Shown: in pieces, positions 8,567 through 17,587 of the stretch | Layout: the number at the start of each line of letters is the position of its first letter | Position numbering within the stretch: the stretch's first letter is position 1 | Assembly: GCF_003065385.1 (NCBI RefSeq) | Contig: NZ_CP023277.1 | Span: forward strand, 512,044-576,043 | DNA: 64,000 nt | Direction: 5' to 3' | DNA from: Polynucleobacter acidiphobus | GTDB lineage: Bacteria > Pseudomonadota > Gammaproteobacteria > Burkholderiales > Burkholderiaceae | The notes under the pieces: model-generated | Databases searched by the model: none | What the model was told of the DNA's origin: nothing | The model's input: the letters and a program-made list of their open reading frames with translations, nothing else | Translations under genes and position numbers: made by a program

Positions 8567-9823
8567 ATGGCCATTAGCGCATCCTCGAGTAACAAACCAC
8601 CACTGCTAACTGCGGCCGACGCTTTATCGCATTTACTGAAAAATCCTGTACCTGTTGAGGCCCAAGAGTTAGTGCCAACCCAAGATGCGCTAGGGCGTGT
8701 GCTTGCTGAAGACATTGTTAGTATGGTTGATGTGCCGCCGCTCGATAACACATCAATGGATGGTTATGCGCTAGCCACTCAGGATATTTCGGAGCCAGGC
8801 GTGATCTTAAAAGTGGATCAGCGCATTCCTGCGGGATCAGTCGGCGAGCCGCTCAAGCCCAAGACCATTGCCAGGATCTTTACGGGTGCACCGATACCCC
8901 CAGGGGCCGATGCGGTTGTGATGCAAGAGGATTGCGTAACTCAGACTCAATCGGATTTGGTGCAAATTAACACTATTCCTGGTGTGGGGCAGTGGATTCG
9001 TCGACGTGGCGAGGATTTAAGTGTCGGAAAGGTCGCTTTATCGGCCGGCACTGTTTTAAGACCCCAGCACCTGGGCGTTGCTGCGTCTGCTGGTTATGCT
9101 CAGCTACCCGTCAAGCGGAGGGTGAGGGTGGCAGCCTTTTTTACGGGCGATGAACTTTCCTTGCCCGGCGAACCTTTAAAGCCAGGCGGTATTTATAACT
9201 CCAATCGGGACACCTTATTGGGACTGATTCGGAGTATGGGATGTGTTGGGACGGATTATGGGATTGTTCCCGATCGATTGGAGTCAACTCGCCAAGCCTT
9301 GCGAACTGCTAGCGAGGATCATGATCTGATCATTACTTCGGGCGGAGTCTCGGTGGGCGAAGAGGATCACATTAAGCCAGCCGTTCTTGCGGAAGGTCGA
9401 CTGGATTTATGGCAGATTGGTATCAAGCCAGGTAAACCGCTGGCATTTGGAGCGGTTCGTAAACAAAACCAGGTAAATCACGAAGCATGGTTTATCGGTC
9501 TTCCTGGCAATCCAGTATCAAGCTTTGTGACCTTCATTCTATTTGTGCGTCCGTTTATCTTAAAACTTCAAGGGCGATCCGATTTAACGCCACCATCTTT
9601 TCATGTGAGAGCCGATTTTGATTGGCTAAAGCCAGATCGTCGCAATGAGTTTTTGCGAGTCAAAATGAATGCAGAAGGCGGCCTTGATCTGTTTCCTAAT
9701 CAGAGCTCGGGTGTTTTAACAAGCGCAGCCTGGGGGGATGGCTTGATTGATTGCCCTGCCGGACAGGGATTTAAAAAGGGTGATATGGTTCGATATATCC
9801 CCTTTAGCGGACTACTTTACTAA
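8567..9823 (+). CDS. moeA: Molybdopterin molybdenumtransferase MoeA
   Basis: About 418 residues. MoeA domains are in order: the N-terminal VPPLDNTSMDGYAL (substrate-binding aspartate), IFTGAPIPPGADAVVMQED, the MoCF-binding core TSGGVSVGEEDHIKP, FIGLPGNPVSSFV, and the C-terminal beta domain. It inserts molybdate into adenylated molybdopterin. I chose the ATG at 8567; a TTG at 8561 would overlap the thrC stop by 4 bp and add two residues. moaD and moaE follow within a few bases, so this is a molybdenum-cofactor cluster behind the threonine genes. Confidence 0.94.
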   Translation: MAISASSSNKPPLLTAADALSHLLKNPVPVEAQELVPTQDALGRVLAEDIVSMVDVPPLDNTSMDGYALATQDISEPGVILKVDQRIPAGSVGEPLKPKTIARIFTGAPIPPGADAVVMQEDCVTQTQSDLVQINTIPGVGQWIRRRGEDLSVGKVALSAGTVLRPQHLGVAASAGYAQLPVKRRVRVAAFFTGDELSLPGEPLKPGGIYNSNRDTLLGLIRSMGCVGTDYGIVPDRLESTRQALRTASEDHDLIITSGGVSVGEEDHIKPAVLAEGRLDLWQIGIKPGKPLAFGAVRKQNQVNHEAWFIGLPGNPVSSFVTFILFVRPFILKLQGRSDLTPPSFHVRADFDWLKPDRRNEFLRVKMNAEGGLDLFPNQSSGVLTSAAWGDGLIDCPAGQGFKKGDMVRYIPFSGLLY

Positions 9824-9826
9824 CCC

Positions 9827-10090
9827 ATGACCATGAAACTGCATCTGCGTTTTTTTGCTTCGATTCGGGAGGGCTTAGGTGTGGCGCAAGAAGAGATTGT
9901 GATTCCCGACTCGGTCAAAACCATTGCGGATCTTCGCGCTTTCTTAACAATGCGAGGTGCGCCATGGTCCGATGTATTGTCTAAGGATCGCGTCTTGCGC
10001 TGTGCCCTCAATCAGCAAATGGTTAGTGCGGACACCACTCTATTGGAGGGTGCCGAGATCGCTTTCTTCCCTCCAGTAACCGGGGGCTAA
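9827..10090 (+). CDS. moaD: Molybdopterin synthase small subunit MoaD
   Basis: 87 residues, ubiquitin-like beta-grasp sulfur carrier. It begins with LHLRFFASIREGLG and ends PPVTGG, the C-terminal Gly-Gly that is adenylated and thiocarboxylated. It starts 3 bp after the moeA stop; a second in-frame ATG two codons later (9833) is also possible. It donates sulfur to cyclic pyranopterin monophosphate in complex with MoaE, whose gene starts 1 bp downstream, which suits a 1:1 complex. Confidence 0.94.
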   Translation: MTMKLHLRFFASIREGLGVAQEEIVIPDSVKTIADLRAFLTMRGAPWSDVLSKDRVLRCALNQQMVSADTTLLEGAEIAFFPPVTGG

Positions 10091-10091
10091 G

Positions 10092-10547
10092 ATGCCAGTT
10101 CGTATTCAAGAGCAGGATTTTGATCTAAGCACTGAAATCGCCAATTTGCGCAGTGGTAACGGTTCAGTTGGTGCAGTCGCTATTTTTATTGGCACGGTTC
10201 GTGATTTGAATGACGGTACCGCTGTACGGCAAATGACTTTGGAGCATTATCCGGGAATGACTGAAGCAGCCTTACAGTCAATTATTGACCATGCCAAGGG
10301 TCGCTGGGATCTTCATCAAGCGCTGATTGTTCATCGGGTCGGCCCCTTGCAACCGCTCGATCAGATTGTGCTGGTGGCCGTCACCAGCGCTCATCGCGGA
10401 GAAGCCTTTGCTGCATGCGAGTTCATCATGGACTACCTAAAGACACAGGCACCGTTTTGGAAAAAAGAGGATACTCCAAACGGCGCGCGCTGGGTCGATG
10501 CTCGCGTTTCAGACGATGAGGCTTTGGCCCGCTGGACTAAAACCTAG
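10092..10547 (+). CDS. moaE: Molybdopterin synthase catalytic subunit MoaE
   Basis: 151 residues, the usual MoaE length. Typical segments are GAVAIFIGTVRDLNDG near residue 27, MTLEHYPGMTEAAL, IVHRVGPLQPLDQIVLVAV, SAHRGEAFAACEFIMDYLKTQ and PFWKKED, the last holding the catalytic lysines that accept the dithiolene sulfur. It pairs with MoaD to make molybdopterin. The last 4 bp overlap tail-to-tail with the GIY-YIG gene on the other strand. Confidence 0.96.
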   Translation: MPVRIQEQDFDLSTEIANLRSGNGSVGAVAIFIGTVRDLNDGTAVRQMTLEHYPGMTEAALQSIIDHAKGRWDLHQALIVHRVGPLQPLDQIVLVAVTSAHRGEAFAACEFIMDYLKTQAPFWKKEDTPNGARWVDARVSDDEALARWTKT

Positions 10548-10804
10548 GACTGACTACCAAAGAATGCTCTTTTTTGTGAGCGCGGCAGACGCTTAACAGC
10601 ACTTTCTGCTTTAGATGCGCCTGAGCGGTCAGGATAGGACCTTACTTCCAGCAACTTCACTGGCCCTCGTCCGCGCGTATAACGCGCACCAAGCCCTCCG
10701 TTATGCGCGTTGATCCGCTCCTCAAGCCTATTGGTAATGCCAGTGTAATAGCTACCATCGGCGCATTCGAGTAAGTAGAGGTACCAAGCCATCGCACGTT
10801 GCAT
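10544..10804 (-). CDS. GIY-YIG domain protein (YhbQ/UPF0213-like)
   Basis: 86 residues forming a stand-alone GIY-YIG nuclease domain: WYLYLLECADGSYYTGIT holds the paired strands (the GIY position reads LYL, the YIG position YTG), then RLEERINAHN with the conserved Arg/His and the C-terminal FFGSQS. Small proteins of this kind are common in proteobacteria with no settled function. An in-frame ATG four codons in (10792, MAWYLY) is as likely a start as 10804. The gene lies alone between convergent moaE and the clpB promoter region; its 5' end is only 13 bp from the clpB -35 element, so the two promoter regions may interfere. Confidence 0.85.
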   Translation of the reverse strand: MQRAMAWYLYLLECADGSYYTGITNRLEERINAHNGGLGARYTRGRGPVKLLEVRSYPDRSGASKAESAVKRLPRSQKRAFFGSQS

Positions 10805-10816
10805 TGAAATAAAAAA

Positions 10817-10844
10817 CTTGAATAATGGGGTTTTACCCCCATAT
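10817..10844 (+). promoter_or_regulatory. Sigma-32 (heat-shock) promoter of clpB
   Basis: CTTGAA at 10817-10822, 14 bp spacer, then CCCCATAT at 10837-10844. This matches the RpoH consensus (CTTGAA, spacer of 11-16 bp, CCCCATNT) at every fixed position. Transcription would start near 10851, giving a leader of about 36 nt before the clpB ATG. The spacer also has a small GGGG/CCCC dyad. Placement in front of a classic RpoH regulon gene makes this a confident call. Confidence 0.88.
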
Positions 10845-10886
10845 TCTAAGTAGACTTATTAATTAGTAAATAAATTCATTTAAATC

Positions 10887-13490
10887 ATGCGGATCGATAA
10901 ATTAACCACTAAATTCCAGGAAGCGTTAGGGGATGCACAAAGCCTTGCCCTAAGTAACGATAACCAGTTCATTGAACCCGAACACTTGCTCCTTGCCATG
11001 CTACGCCAGCAAGATGGAGGGGCGCGAAGCTTATTAACTCGGGCCGGTACCAATGTTGCTGGCCTTGAAAAAGCGGCTGAGGCGATGATCGCCAAATTGC
11101 CTCAGGTGCAGGGCGCCGGGGGCGATGTTCAGGTCGGTCGAACTTTATTAAGTTGGCTCAATCAAACCGAAAAAGAGGCAAGTAAACGCGGCGATCAATT
11201 TATTGCTGGCGAGCTATTTCTATTGGTTTTGGCAGACGATAAAGGTGAGCTTGGCAAAGCTGCCCGTGAGAATGGTTTAAGCCGCAAGGCCTTAGAGGCG
11301 GCGATTGATCTCGTTCGTGGTGGGGAATCGGTGAACTCAGCCGATGCCGAAGGGCAGCGCGAGGCTCTAAAGAAATACACCCTTGATCTGACCGAGCGTG
11401 CTCGACTTGGAAAGCTCGATCCAGTGATCGGGCGGGATGACGAGATCCGTCGTGCGATTCAGATTCTTCAGCGGCGTAGCAAAAACAACCCAGTCTTAAT
11501 TGGTGAGCCAGGGGTCGGTAAAACCGCCATCGTTGAAGGCCTTGCGCAACGCATTGTGAACGGTGAAGTACCTGAAACCTTAAAAGACAAGCGCGTCTTG
11601 GTGCTGGATATGGCTCTTTTGCTAGCGGGCGCCAAGTATCGCGGCGAGTTTGAAGAACGCTTAAAAGCCGTTCTTAATGATGTTGCAAAAGACGAAGGCC
11701 GCACCATTATGTTTATTGATGAAATTCATACGATGGTTGGAGCCGGCAAGGCCGATGGAGCGATGGATGCTGGCAACATGTTAAAGCCCGCACTGGCGAG
11801 GGGTGAGCTCCACTGTATTGGTGCCACCACGCTGGATGAATATCGTAAATACATTGAAAAAGATGCTGCTCTAGAGCGCCGCTTCCAAAAAGTGATGGTT
11901 GACGAGCCCAGTGTTGAGGCGACGATTGCGATCTTGCGTGGCTTACAAGAGAAATATGAACTTCATCATGGAATTGAGATTACCGATCCTGCGATTGTGG
12001 CCGCAGCCGAGCTCTCCCACCGCTACATCACTGATCGTTTTTTGCCGGACAAAGCAATTGATCTCATCGATGAGGCTGGCTCTCGCATTAAGATGGAAAT
12101 TGATTCAAAGCCCGAGGTGATGGATAAATTGGATCGCCGCCTGATCCAATTAAAGATCGAGCGTGAAGCGGTCAAGAAAGAGAAGGACGACGCCTCCAAA
12201 AAACGCCTAGATCTTATTGAAGAGGAAATCACCCGTTTGGGTGCCGAGTACGCCGACCTTGAAGAAATTTGGAAGGCAGAAAAGGGTGCAGCCTTGGGTG
12301 CTGCTTCCGTGAAGGAAGAGATTGAACGCGTCAAAGCAGAAATCGCCAAGCTGCAGCGTGAGGGTAAGCTCGAGAAAGTAGCTGAACTTCAATACGGTAA
12401 ATTGCCTGAGCTCGAGCAAAAGCTAAAGTCAGCGGCTGCTGCTGAAGCAAAAGCAGAGCAAAACGACACAAGCCGGCCAAAATTGCTTCGCACCCAAGTT
12501 GGTGCCGAAGAGATTGCGGAGGTGGTCTCGCGTGCTACCGGTATTCCTGTTTCCAAAATGATGCAAGGTGAGCGCGACAAGCTCTTAAAAATGGAGGAGC
12601 ATTTACATGAACGCGTGGTGGGGCAAGATGAAGCTATCCGGGCGGTATCGGATGCGATTCGTCGCTCGCGCGCTGGCCTCTCTGAAGAAAATAAACCCTA
12701 TGGCTCATTTATGTTCTTAGGACCTACTGGCGTCGGCAAAACAGAGCTCTGCAAAGCGTTGGCTGAGTTTTTGTTTGATAGCGATGACCGACTCATCCGC
12801 ATTGACATGAGTGAGTTCATGGAAAAGCACAGTGTCGCTCGCTTAATTGGCGCACCTCCTGGATATGTCGGCTATGAAGAGGGCGGTTATCTTACCGAGC
12901 AGGTTCGTCGCAAACCTTATAGTGTGATTTTGTTTGATGAGATCGAAAAAGCGCATCCTGATGTGTTTAATGTTTTGCTGCAGGTATTGGATGATGGGCG
13001 CTTAACCGATGGTCAGGGTCGCACGGTTGATTTTAAAAACACCGTGATTGTGATGACCAGTAACATCGGTTCTCATTTGATCCAGTCCATGACAGGTAAA
13101 AACCAAGCTGAGGTGAAAGAAGCAGTTTTTGGAGAGCTTAAGAATCATTTCCGACCTGAGTTCCTAAATCGAGTCGATGAGATCGTGGTCTTCCATGGAC
13201 TTGATCAAAAGAATATTGCCTCGATCGCAAAAATCCTCTTGCAAAACCTATCCGAGCGCTTAGCTCGTCTTGATATGCAGTTGGATATTAGCGATGCAGC
13301 GTTGAATAAGTTAGCCGAGGTTGGCTTTGACCCCGTTTTTGGAGCCAGACCACTCAAGCGAGCGATTCAGCAACACATTGAAAATCCAGTATCGAAGATG
13401 ATCTTGGAGGGTAAATTTGGCCCACAGGATGTAATTCCGGTGGATGTGGATAAAAAGGGCGATTTCAGCTTTTCACGTCTTGTGCATTAA
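10887..13490 (+). CDS. clpB: ATP-dependent disaggregase ClpB
   Basis: 867 residues, the length of full ClpB. Order: Clp N-domain (1-150), first AAA+ module with Walker A GEPGVGKT near residue 206 and IMFIDEIHT Walker B, the coiled-coil middle domain (about 410-530, rich in Lys/Glu/Arg) that separates ClpB from ClpA/ClpC, then the second AAA+ module with [11 protein letters not shown] near 606, [12 protein letters not shown], and the C-terminal D2-small domain. It extracts proteins from aggregates together with DnaK. No Shine-Dalgarno sequence is visible in the AT-rich bases just before the ATG. Transcription is probably heat-inducible from the promoter at 10817. Confidence 0.98.
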   Translation: MRIDKLTTKFQEALGDAQSLALSNDNQFIEPEHLLLAMLRQQDGGARSLLTRAGTNVAGLEKAAEAMIAKLPQVQGAGGDVQVGRTLLSWLNQTEKEASKRGDQFIAGELFLLVLADDKGELGKAARENGLSRKALEAAIDLVRGGESVNSADAEGQREALKKYTLDLTERARLGKLDPVIGRDDEIRRAIQILQRRSKNNPVLIGEPGVGKTAIVEGLAQRIVNGEVPETLKDKRVLVLDMALLLAGAKYRGEFEERLKAVLNDVAKDEGRTIMFIDEIHTMVGAGKADGAMDAGNMLKPALARGELHCIGATTLDEYRKYIEKDAALERRFQKVMVDEPSVEATIAILRGLQEKYELHHGIEITDPAIVAAAELSHRYITDRFLPDKAIDLIDEAGSRIKMEIDSKPEVMDKLDRRLIQLKIEREAVKKEKDDASKKRLDLIEEEITRLGAEYADLEEIWKAEKGAALGAASVKEEIERVKAEIAKLQREGKLEKVAELQYGKLPELEQKLKSAAAAEAKAEQNDTSRPKLLRTQVGAEEIAEVVSRATGIPVSKMMQGERDKLLKMEEHLHERVVGQDEAIRAVSDAIRRSRAGLSEENKPYGSFMFLGPTGVGKTELCKALAEFLFDSDDRLIRIDMSEFMEKHSVARLIGAPPGYVGYEEGGYLTEQVRRKPYSVILFDEIEKAHPDVFNVLLQVLDDGRLTDGQGRTVDFKNTVIVMTSNIGSHLIQSMTGKNQAEVKEAVFGELKNHFRPEFLNRVDEIVVFHGLDQKNIASIAKILLQNLSERLARLDMQLDISDAALNKLAEVGFDPVFGARPLKRAIQQHIENPVSKMILEGKFGPQDVIPVDVDKKGDFSFSRLVH

Positions 13491-13530
13491 GTATTTTGGA
13501 GGATTGGGCGACTGGCGCTAAACTAGTGCC

Positions 13531-14778
13531 ATGTCGCTTGCCCAAGGCAGTTTTTACTCTAGTGATAACCGTACGATTGGCTTGATTAGCCTTGCGCACG
13601 GTACCTCGCATTTTTACCATTTAGTTCTTCCCCCGCTATTTCCCTGGCTCAAGATTGAATTCGGCCTGTCGTATGCCGAACTCGGTTTATTGATGACCGT
13701 GTTCTTTGTGGTCTCCTGCATCGTGCAAGCATCTTCTGGCTTTTTGGTGGATCATAAAGGCGCTCGTCCAGTCTTATTCGCTGGAATTGGATTGTTGGCC
13801 TTATCAGCAGTGACCTATGCTGTGAGTTCAAGCTATTTAGGATTAATGATTGGTGCGATTTTGATGGGGTGTGGTAACGGTGTTTTTCATCCAGTTGATT
13901 ACACACTCATTAACCATAAGATTTCACCAAAACGATTGCCCTATGCGTATTCCTTCCATGGCGTTACTGGGTATCTAGGCTGGGCTTTGGCACCAGTCTT
14001 TATGGTGGCCATTGCCGAACTGGCAAACTGGCGAACGGCGATGATGGCGGCAGCTATCTTGGCACTCTCAGTTCTGGTATTACTGTGGTTTAACCGCGAT
14101 TTGTTAACGGATGATGCAAAAGAACGTCAAGCTAGTAATTTGGCGAATGCCCGTAAGGAAGACCCAAACCATAGCCCCCTGGGAACTTTTGATTTCTTAA
14201 AGTTGCCTGCCGTTTGGCTATGCTGGCTGTTTTTCTTCTTTAGCATGGTGGCCATGTCAGGTATTCAATCATTTGCCCCAAGTGCCTTGTTTAAGACTTA
14301 TGAAATCTCGGTTGCCTCCGGGAACTTTTTCCTGACGCTGCTTGCGCTTGGAACTGCTGGGGGTATGTTGCTTGGGGGTTATCTGGCAAGTCGTTTTGCT
14401 GCACCAGAACGTACAGTCGTGATCTGCTTATTTGTTAGTGCACTTATGTCCCTCATCATTGGTGCAGAGTTGGTGTCGGCTACCGTGATTCCAACTCTGT
14501 TTGTTGTGATTGGAATTGGCTTAGGTATCGCCGCACCCTCACGCGATTTAATGATTCGGTCAGCAACGCCACAAGGCGCCTCAGGTCGAGTCTATGGCAT
14601 TGTCTACTCAGGCATCGACCTTGGCGCCTCAGTCGGCCCTCTTGCCTTTGGCATTTTGCTCGATGCCGGCAGACCCAATTGGCTCTTCTTAGGGGTTGCA
14701 TTTATTCAATGTTTGATTATCTTTACGGCATTCAGAGTTGCAGGTAGCATCCCCAATCGACAAGCTAAAGCAGGTTAA
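13531..14778 (+). CDS. MFS transporter, fosmidomycin-resistance (Fsr)-like
   Basis: 415 residues with about twelve membrane segments. The N-terminus GLISLAHGTSHFYHLVLPPL and the FGLSYAELGLLMTVFF stretch resemble the Fsr/YajR-like branch of MFS drug exporters, and GCGNGVFHPVDYTL (about 113-126) is typical of that branch. Loop 2-3 has the MFS motif A-like DHKGARPVL. The substrate cannot be told from sequence. It begins 40 bp after clpB; the gap contains a small hairpin (13516-13532) and no clear terminator, so read-through from clpB is possible. A long hairpin follows the stop codon. Confidence 0.85.
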   Translation: MSLAQGSFYSSDNRTIGLISLAHGTSHFYHLVLPPLFPWLKIEFGLSYAELGLLMTVFFVVSCIVQASSGFLVDHKGARPVLFAGIGLLALSAVTYAVSSSYLGLMIGAILMGCGNGVFHPVDYTLINHKISPKRLPYAYSFHGVTGYLGWALAPVFMVAIAELANWRTAMMAAAILALSVLVLLWFNRDLLTDDAKERQASNLANARKEDPNHSPLGTFDFLKLPAVWLCWLFFFFSMVAMSGIQSFAPSALFKTYEISVASGNFFLTLLALGTAGGMLLGGYLASRFAAPERTVVICLFVSALMSLIIGAELVSATVIPTLFVVIGIGLGIAAPSRDLMIRSATPQGASGRVYGIVYSGIDLGASVGPLAFGILLDAGRPNWLFLGVAFIQCLIIFTAFRVAGSIPNRQAKAG

Positions 14779-14782
14779 ATCT

Positions 14783-14821
14783 AATTCCCATCTGATGAAA
14801 TCGAAATTTCATTAGATGGAA
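14783..14821 (+). terminator. Long hairpin just after the MFS gene (possible 3' end or operator)
   Basis: Arms CATCTGATGAAAT (14789-14801) and ATTTCATTAGATG (14806-14818) pair over 13 bp with one G-U pair and a CGAA loop. Allowing one bulged C, the stem extends by four or five more pairs (AATTC outside on the left, GGAATC on the right). It sits 10 bp after the MFS stop. No U-tract follows, so it is not a textbook intrinsic terminator; it may protect the 3' end or be a protein site. Confidence 0.5.
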
Positions 14822-14969
14822 TCATGGAAAAATGAAAATTGTTAGTACATTTCATTTTCTAAATCAATATTTCATATCATAAAATTATATTAATAAGTAA
14901 CTGAATCTATTGATTTAATTTATTTATTGAACCAAAGCCATTTTTGGCATTATTTACAAGCAGCTCTCT

Positions 14970-14996
14970 AAACTCTTATATAAGACATAAGAGTTT
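14970..14996. repeat. Perfect inverted repeat upstream of aceA (candidate operator or 5'-UTR hairpin)
   Basis: AAACTCTTAT (14970-14979), 7-bp centre ATAAGAC, ATAAGAGTTT (14987-14996). All ten pairs match. It ends 55 bp before the aceA ATG. It could be an operator for a regulator of the glyoxylate shunt or a leader hairpin. The sequence does not match an operator that I recognise. Confidence 0.6.
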
Positions 14997-15040
14997 GGGT
15001 TTCTCAAGCCCTCGTCGATATCCATTTTTATCGTGAATGA

Positions 15041-15045
15041 AGGAG
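15041..15045 (+). promoter_or_regulatory. Ribosome binding site that sets the aceA start
   Basis: AGGAG six bases before the ATG at 15052. It lies inside the short in-frame extension that would begin at the ATG at 15037, so translation from 15052 is much more likely. Confidence 0.85.
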
Positions 15046-15051
15046 AGCAAT

Positions 15052-16350
15052 ATGGTGACTCGTAAAGCAGAAGCAGCAATTATTCAGAAGGATTGGGATA
15101 CCAATCCACGTTGGCAAGGGGTAAAGCGTGGCTATACCGCAGAAGACGTCGTTCGTCTTCGTGGTTCTGTTCGCCCGGAGTACACCTTAGCGAAGCAGGG
15201 TGCTGAGAAATTATGGAATTTAGTGAACAACGAAGCCTATGTAAATTGCTTGGGCGCATTGACCGGTGGTCAAGCCATGCAGCAAGTGAAGGCAGGCGTT
15301 AAAGCAATCTATTTGTCAGGCTGGCAAGTAGCTGCTGATAACAATACCTACGCAGCAATGTATCCTGATCAATCCCTCTATCCAGTGGATTCAGTACCTA
15401 AGGTGGTTGAGCGGATTAACAATACCTTTGAGCGCGCAGATCAGATTCAGTGGTCTAAAGGAATCAATCCAGGCGATCCTGGCTATATCGATTACTTTGC
15501 ACCAATCGTTGCCGATGCTGAAGCGGGCTTTGGTGGTGTTCTGAATGCCTACGAATTAAGTAAGGCGCTAATTAAAAATGGCGCAGCCGGCGTGCACTTT
15601 GAAGATCAATTGTCATCCGTTAAAAAATGCGGACATTTAGGCGGTAAGGTGCTGTTACCCACTCAAGAGTCTGTACAGAAATTAATTGCCGCTCGATTAG
15701 CTGCCGATGTCATGGGTGTGCCAACCATTATTTTGGCAAGAACCGATGCTGAGGCTGCTGACTTATTAACCTCGGATTACGATGAAAACGATAAACCGTT
15801 CTTGACTGGCGAGAGAACCCCTGAAGGTTTCTATAAAACTCGCAAAGGTCTAGGACAGGCGATTTCTCGTGGTTTGGCGTATGCAGAATATGCCGATATG
15901 GTCTGGTGTGAGACAGGTACTCCGGATTTGGATTTTGCGAAGAAGTTTGCTGAAGCCATTCGTGAGAAGTTCCCCGGAAAAATGTTGGCCTACAACTGCT
16001 CACCGTCGTTTAACTGGAAGAAGAACTTAGACGATGCAACGATTGCTAAGTTCCAGCGCGAGTTAGGTGCGATGGGTTATAAGTACCAGTTCATTACCTT
16101 GGCCGGTATCCATTCGATGTGGTACAACATGTATGACCTTTCACAGGACTACGTCAAGCGCGGTATGACAGCCTATGTTGAGAAGGTTCAAGAGCCAGAG
16201 TTTGCAGCGCGGGATCGGGGCTATACCTTTGTTTCGCACCAGCAAGAAGTTGGCACCGGCTACTTCGATGATGTTACGACCGTGATTCAAGGTGGTAAAT
16301 CATCGGTAACTGCCTTGACTGGATCGACCGAAGAAGAGCAATTTCATTAA
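15052..16350 (+). CDS. aceA: Isocitrate lyase
   Basis: 432 residues from the ATG behind the AGGAG site; E. coli AceA is 434. Contains the catalytic signature KKCGHLGGK (active-site cysteine near residue 190), the metal-binding [11 protein letters not shown] segment, [10 protein letters not shown], and [11 protein letters not shown]. It splits isocitrate into glyoxylate and succinate, the first step of the glyoxylate shunt, needed for growth on acetate or fatty acids and for using PHB. The gene stands alone between a long upstream region and a strong terminator, so it is probably monocistronic and separately regulated. Malate synthase is not in this window. Confidence 0.97.
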   Translation: MVTRKAEAAIIQKDWDTNPRWQGVKRGYTAEDVVRLRGSVRPEYTLAKQGAEKLWNLVNNEAYVNCLGALTGGQAMQQVKAGVKAIYLSGWQVAADNNTYAAMYPDQSLYPVDSVPKVVERINNTFERADQIQWSKGINPGDPGYIDYFAPIVADAEAGFGGVLNAYELSKALIKNGAAGVHFEDQLSSVKKCGHLGGKVLLPTQESVQKLIAARLAADVMGVPTIILARTDAEAADLLTSDYDENDKPFLTGERTPEGFYKTRKGLGQAISRGLAYAEYADMVWCETGTPDLDFAKKFAEAIREKFPGKMLAYNCSPSFNWKKNLDDATIAKFQRELGAMGYKYQFITLAGIHSMWYNMYDLSQDYVKRGMTAYVEKVQEPEFAARDRGYTFVSHQQEVGTGYFDDVTTVIQGGKSSVTALTGSTEEEQFH

Positions 16351-16389
16351 TCATTCATTCGCCTAATCGGCGGCTAATGCAGTTATGGC

Positions 16390-16437
16390 AGGCGCCTTAA
16401 GCATCTCAAAAGGGTGACTTAGGCGCCTTTCTGTTTT
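16390..16437 (+). terminator. Intrinsic terminator of aceA
   Basis: GC-rich stem AGGCGCCTTAAG (16390-16401) pairs with CTTAGGCGCCT (16418-16428) with one bulged T, a 16-nt loop, and a T-rich tail TTTCTGTTTT to 16437. It lies 40 bp after the aceA stop and just before the HIT gene. Confidence 0.85.
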
Positions 16438-16449
16438 ACAGTACTGACT

Positions 16450-16878
16450 ATGAACCATTGCATTCTTTGCCAAGACGAGGGCGGGCATCTAGTGTGGCGC
16501 GGCGATGATGCGCGCGTTGTTCTGGTTGACGCTCCCGATTTGCCCGGCTTTTGTCGGGTCATTTGGAATCGACATATTGCAGAGATGAGTGAGTTATCAC
16601 GAGTTGAGCGAGAAATCTTGCTGGCCTTGGTGGATGTAGTTGAGTTTGCTGTGCGCCGCGTCATGCGACCCCAAAAAATAAACCTAGCGTCATTAGGTAA
16701 TCAAGTTCCGCATCTTCATTGGCATGTGATTCCCCGTTTTGCCGATGATCCATACTTCCCAGATTCAATTTGGTCGCCAAAACAACGCGATACAGCGGAT
16801 ACCGTGCTTAAATCGCGACGTGAGCTTGCTAAGGGAATTCCGGAAGCGATCCGATCAGGTATTGCCGACTTAGCTTAA
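16450..16878 (+). CDS. HIT-family hydrolase
   Basis: 142 residues. The histidine triad H88-L-H90-W-H92 lies in QVPHLHWHVIPRF, and NLASLGNQVPH upstream completes the nucleotide-binding site. CILC at residues 4-7 may form half of a zinc site. HIT proteins hydrolyse or transfer nucleotidyl groups from substrates such as AMP-lysine, Ap4A or ADP-ribose; this one is of the bacterial 'HIT-like diadenosine tetraphosphate hydrolase' type, with the substrate unknown. It follows the aceA terminator by 12 bp and ends in a 9-bp tail-to-tail overlap with the methyltransferase gene. Confidence 0.9.
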   Translation: MNHCILCQDEGGHLVWRGDDARVVLVDAPDLPGFCRVIWNRHIAEMSELSRVEREILLALVDVVEFAVRRVMRPQKINLASLGNQVPHLHWHVIPRFADDPYFPDSIWSPKQRDTADTVLKSRRELAKGIPEAIRSGIADLA

Positions 16879-17580
16879 GCGTTGATAGGCACGGGCTTGA
16901 TGAAAACCGTGGGCATCCAGTAAGGCTTCCTTATGAAAGCCTGCCTGGTGAGCAAGCGATTGATATTCAGAGGGGCTCAAAGGAAAGTCATTGGCTCGAA
17001 CATGCTCAGTAATGCGGGCGCGTTCGATGGGGTTGATCGCCACCCAGTCCTTTTCAACCATATATAAATATTGATCGAGATAATCATCTCGACTTTGTCC
17101 ATCATTACGCATCACATCGATCAACACAAACGACCCTGAGTGTTTTAAGACCCGAAAGCATTCCTTAAAAAGAGTCAATTTGGATTGATCGGTCAAATGA
17201 TGAATGGCATAACTTGAAAATACTAAATCAAGCGCGCAGTCTGGTATTTGACGAAGTTGCTCAAGCATATCTAAGCAATTTAATTCCAATTGCGAGGACC
17301 AGGGTGCCAAATTAACTTTAGCAAGCTGTAGTGCTGGTTGCGAAAGATCGCATGCTATGTAGCGTGAGACTTGGTTGTTTTTAAAAAGTATTTGACAGAG
17401 CGAGGCGTCTCCGCAACCAAGATCTACAAGAGACAGTGGTTGATTAATTGATTGAATCAGCCGTTGACTAGCATGAACTAATTCGTGATGAAACATGTAG
17501 TTATGCTCAAGTAGTTTTTGATAGGTTGCCCAATTGGAACGAAATAGAGTAATTGGGTCGGATTCAAAAGCTTGATTCAT
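16870..17580 (-). CDS. Class I SAM-dependent methyltransferase
   Basis: 236 residues with a Methyltransf_11/25-type core: motif I LVDLGCGDASLCQIL (about 56-70), the acidic end of strand 2 in YIACDLS, and LDLVFSSYAIHHL (about 138-150) for motif IV. The substrate is not evident; the IHHL segment is common in small-molecule methyltransferases. It is the last gene of a six-gene minus-strand run, 7 bp after the DUF1841 gene. Confidence 0.85.
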   Translation of the reverse strand: MNQAFESDPITLFRSNWATYQKLLEHNYMFHHELVHASQRLIQSINQPLSLVDLGCGDASLCQILFKNNQVSRYIACDLSQPALQLAKVNLAPWSSQLELNCLDMLEQLRQIPDCALDLVFSSYAIHHLTDQSKLTLFKECFRVLKHSGSFVLIDVMRNDGQSRDDYLDQYLYMVEKDWVAINPIERARITEHVRANDFPLSPSEYQSLAHQAGFHKEALLDAHGFHQARAYQRLS

Positions 17581-17587
17581 TAAAAGC

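Larger units (their letters stand above)
14779..15051. promoter_or_regulatory. AT-rich region upstream of aceA
   Basis: 273 bp without a gene, among the longest gaps in the window. It holds the hairpin at 14783-14821, a very AT-rich core (about 14830-14945), and a perfect 10-bp dyad at 14970-14996. No open frame with coding character is seen. It presumably carries the aceA promoter; I cannot fix -10 and -35 elements with confidence because many AT-rich hexamers are present. Confidence 0.6.

Noticed and set aside
12023-12580. Long open frames on the strand opposite clpB
   Set aside because: They are antisense shadows with Ser/Arg-rich, unnatural composition, caused by codon bias of clpB. The same holds for open frames opposite hom, kup, smc and ligA.
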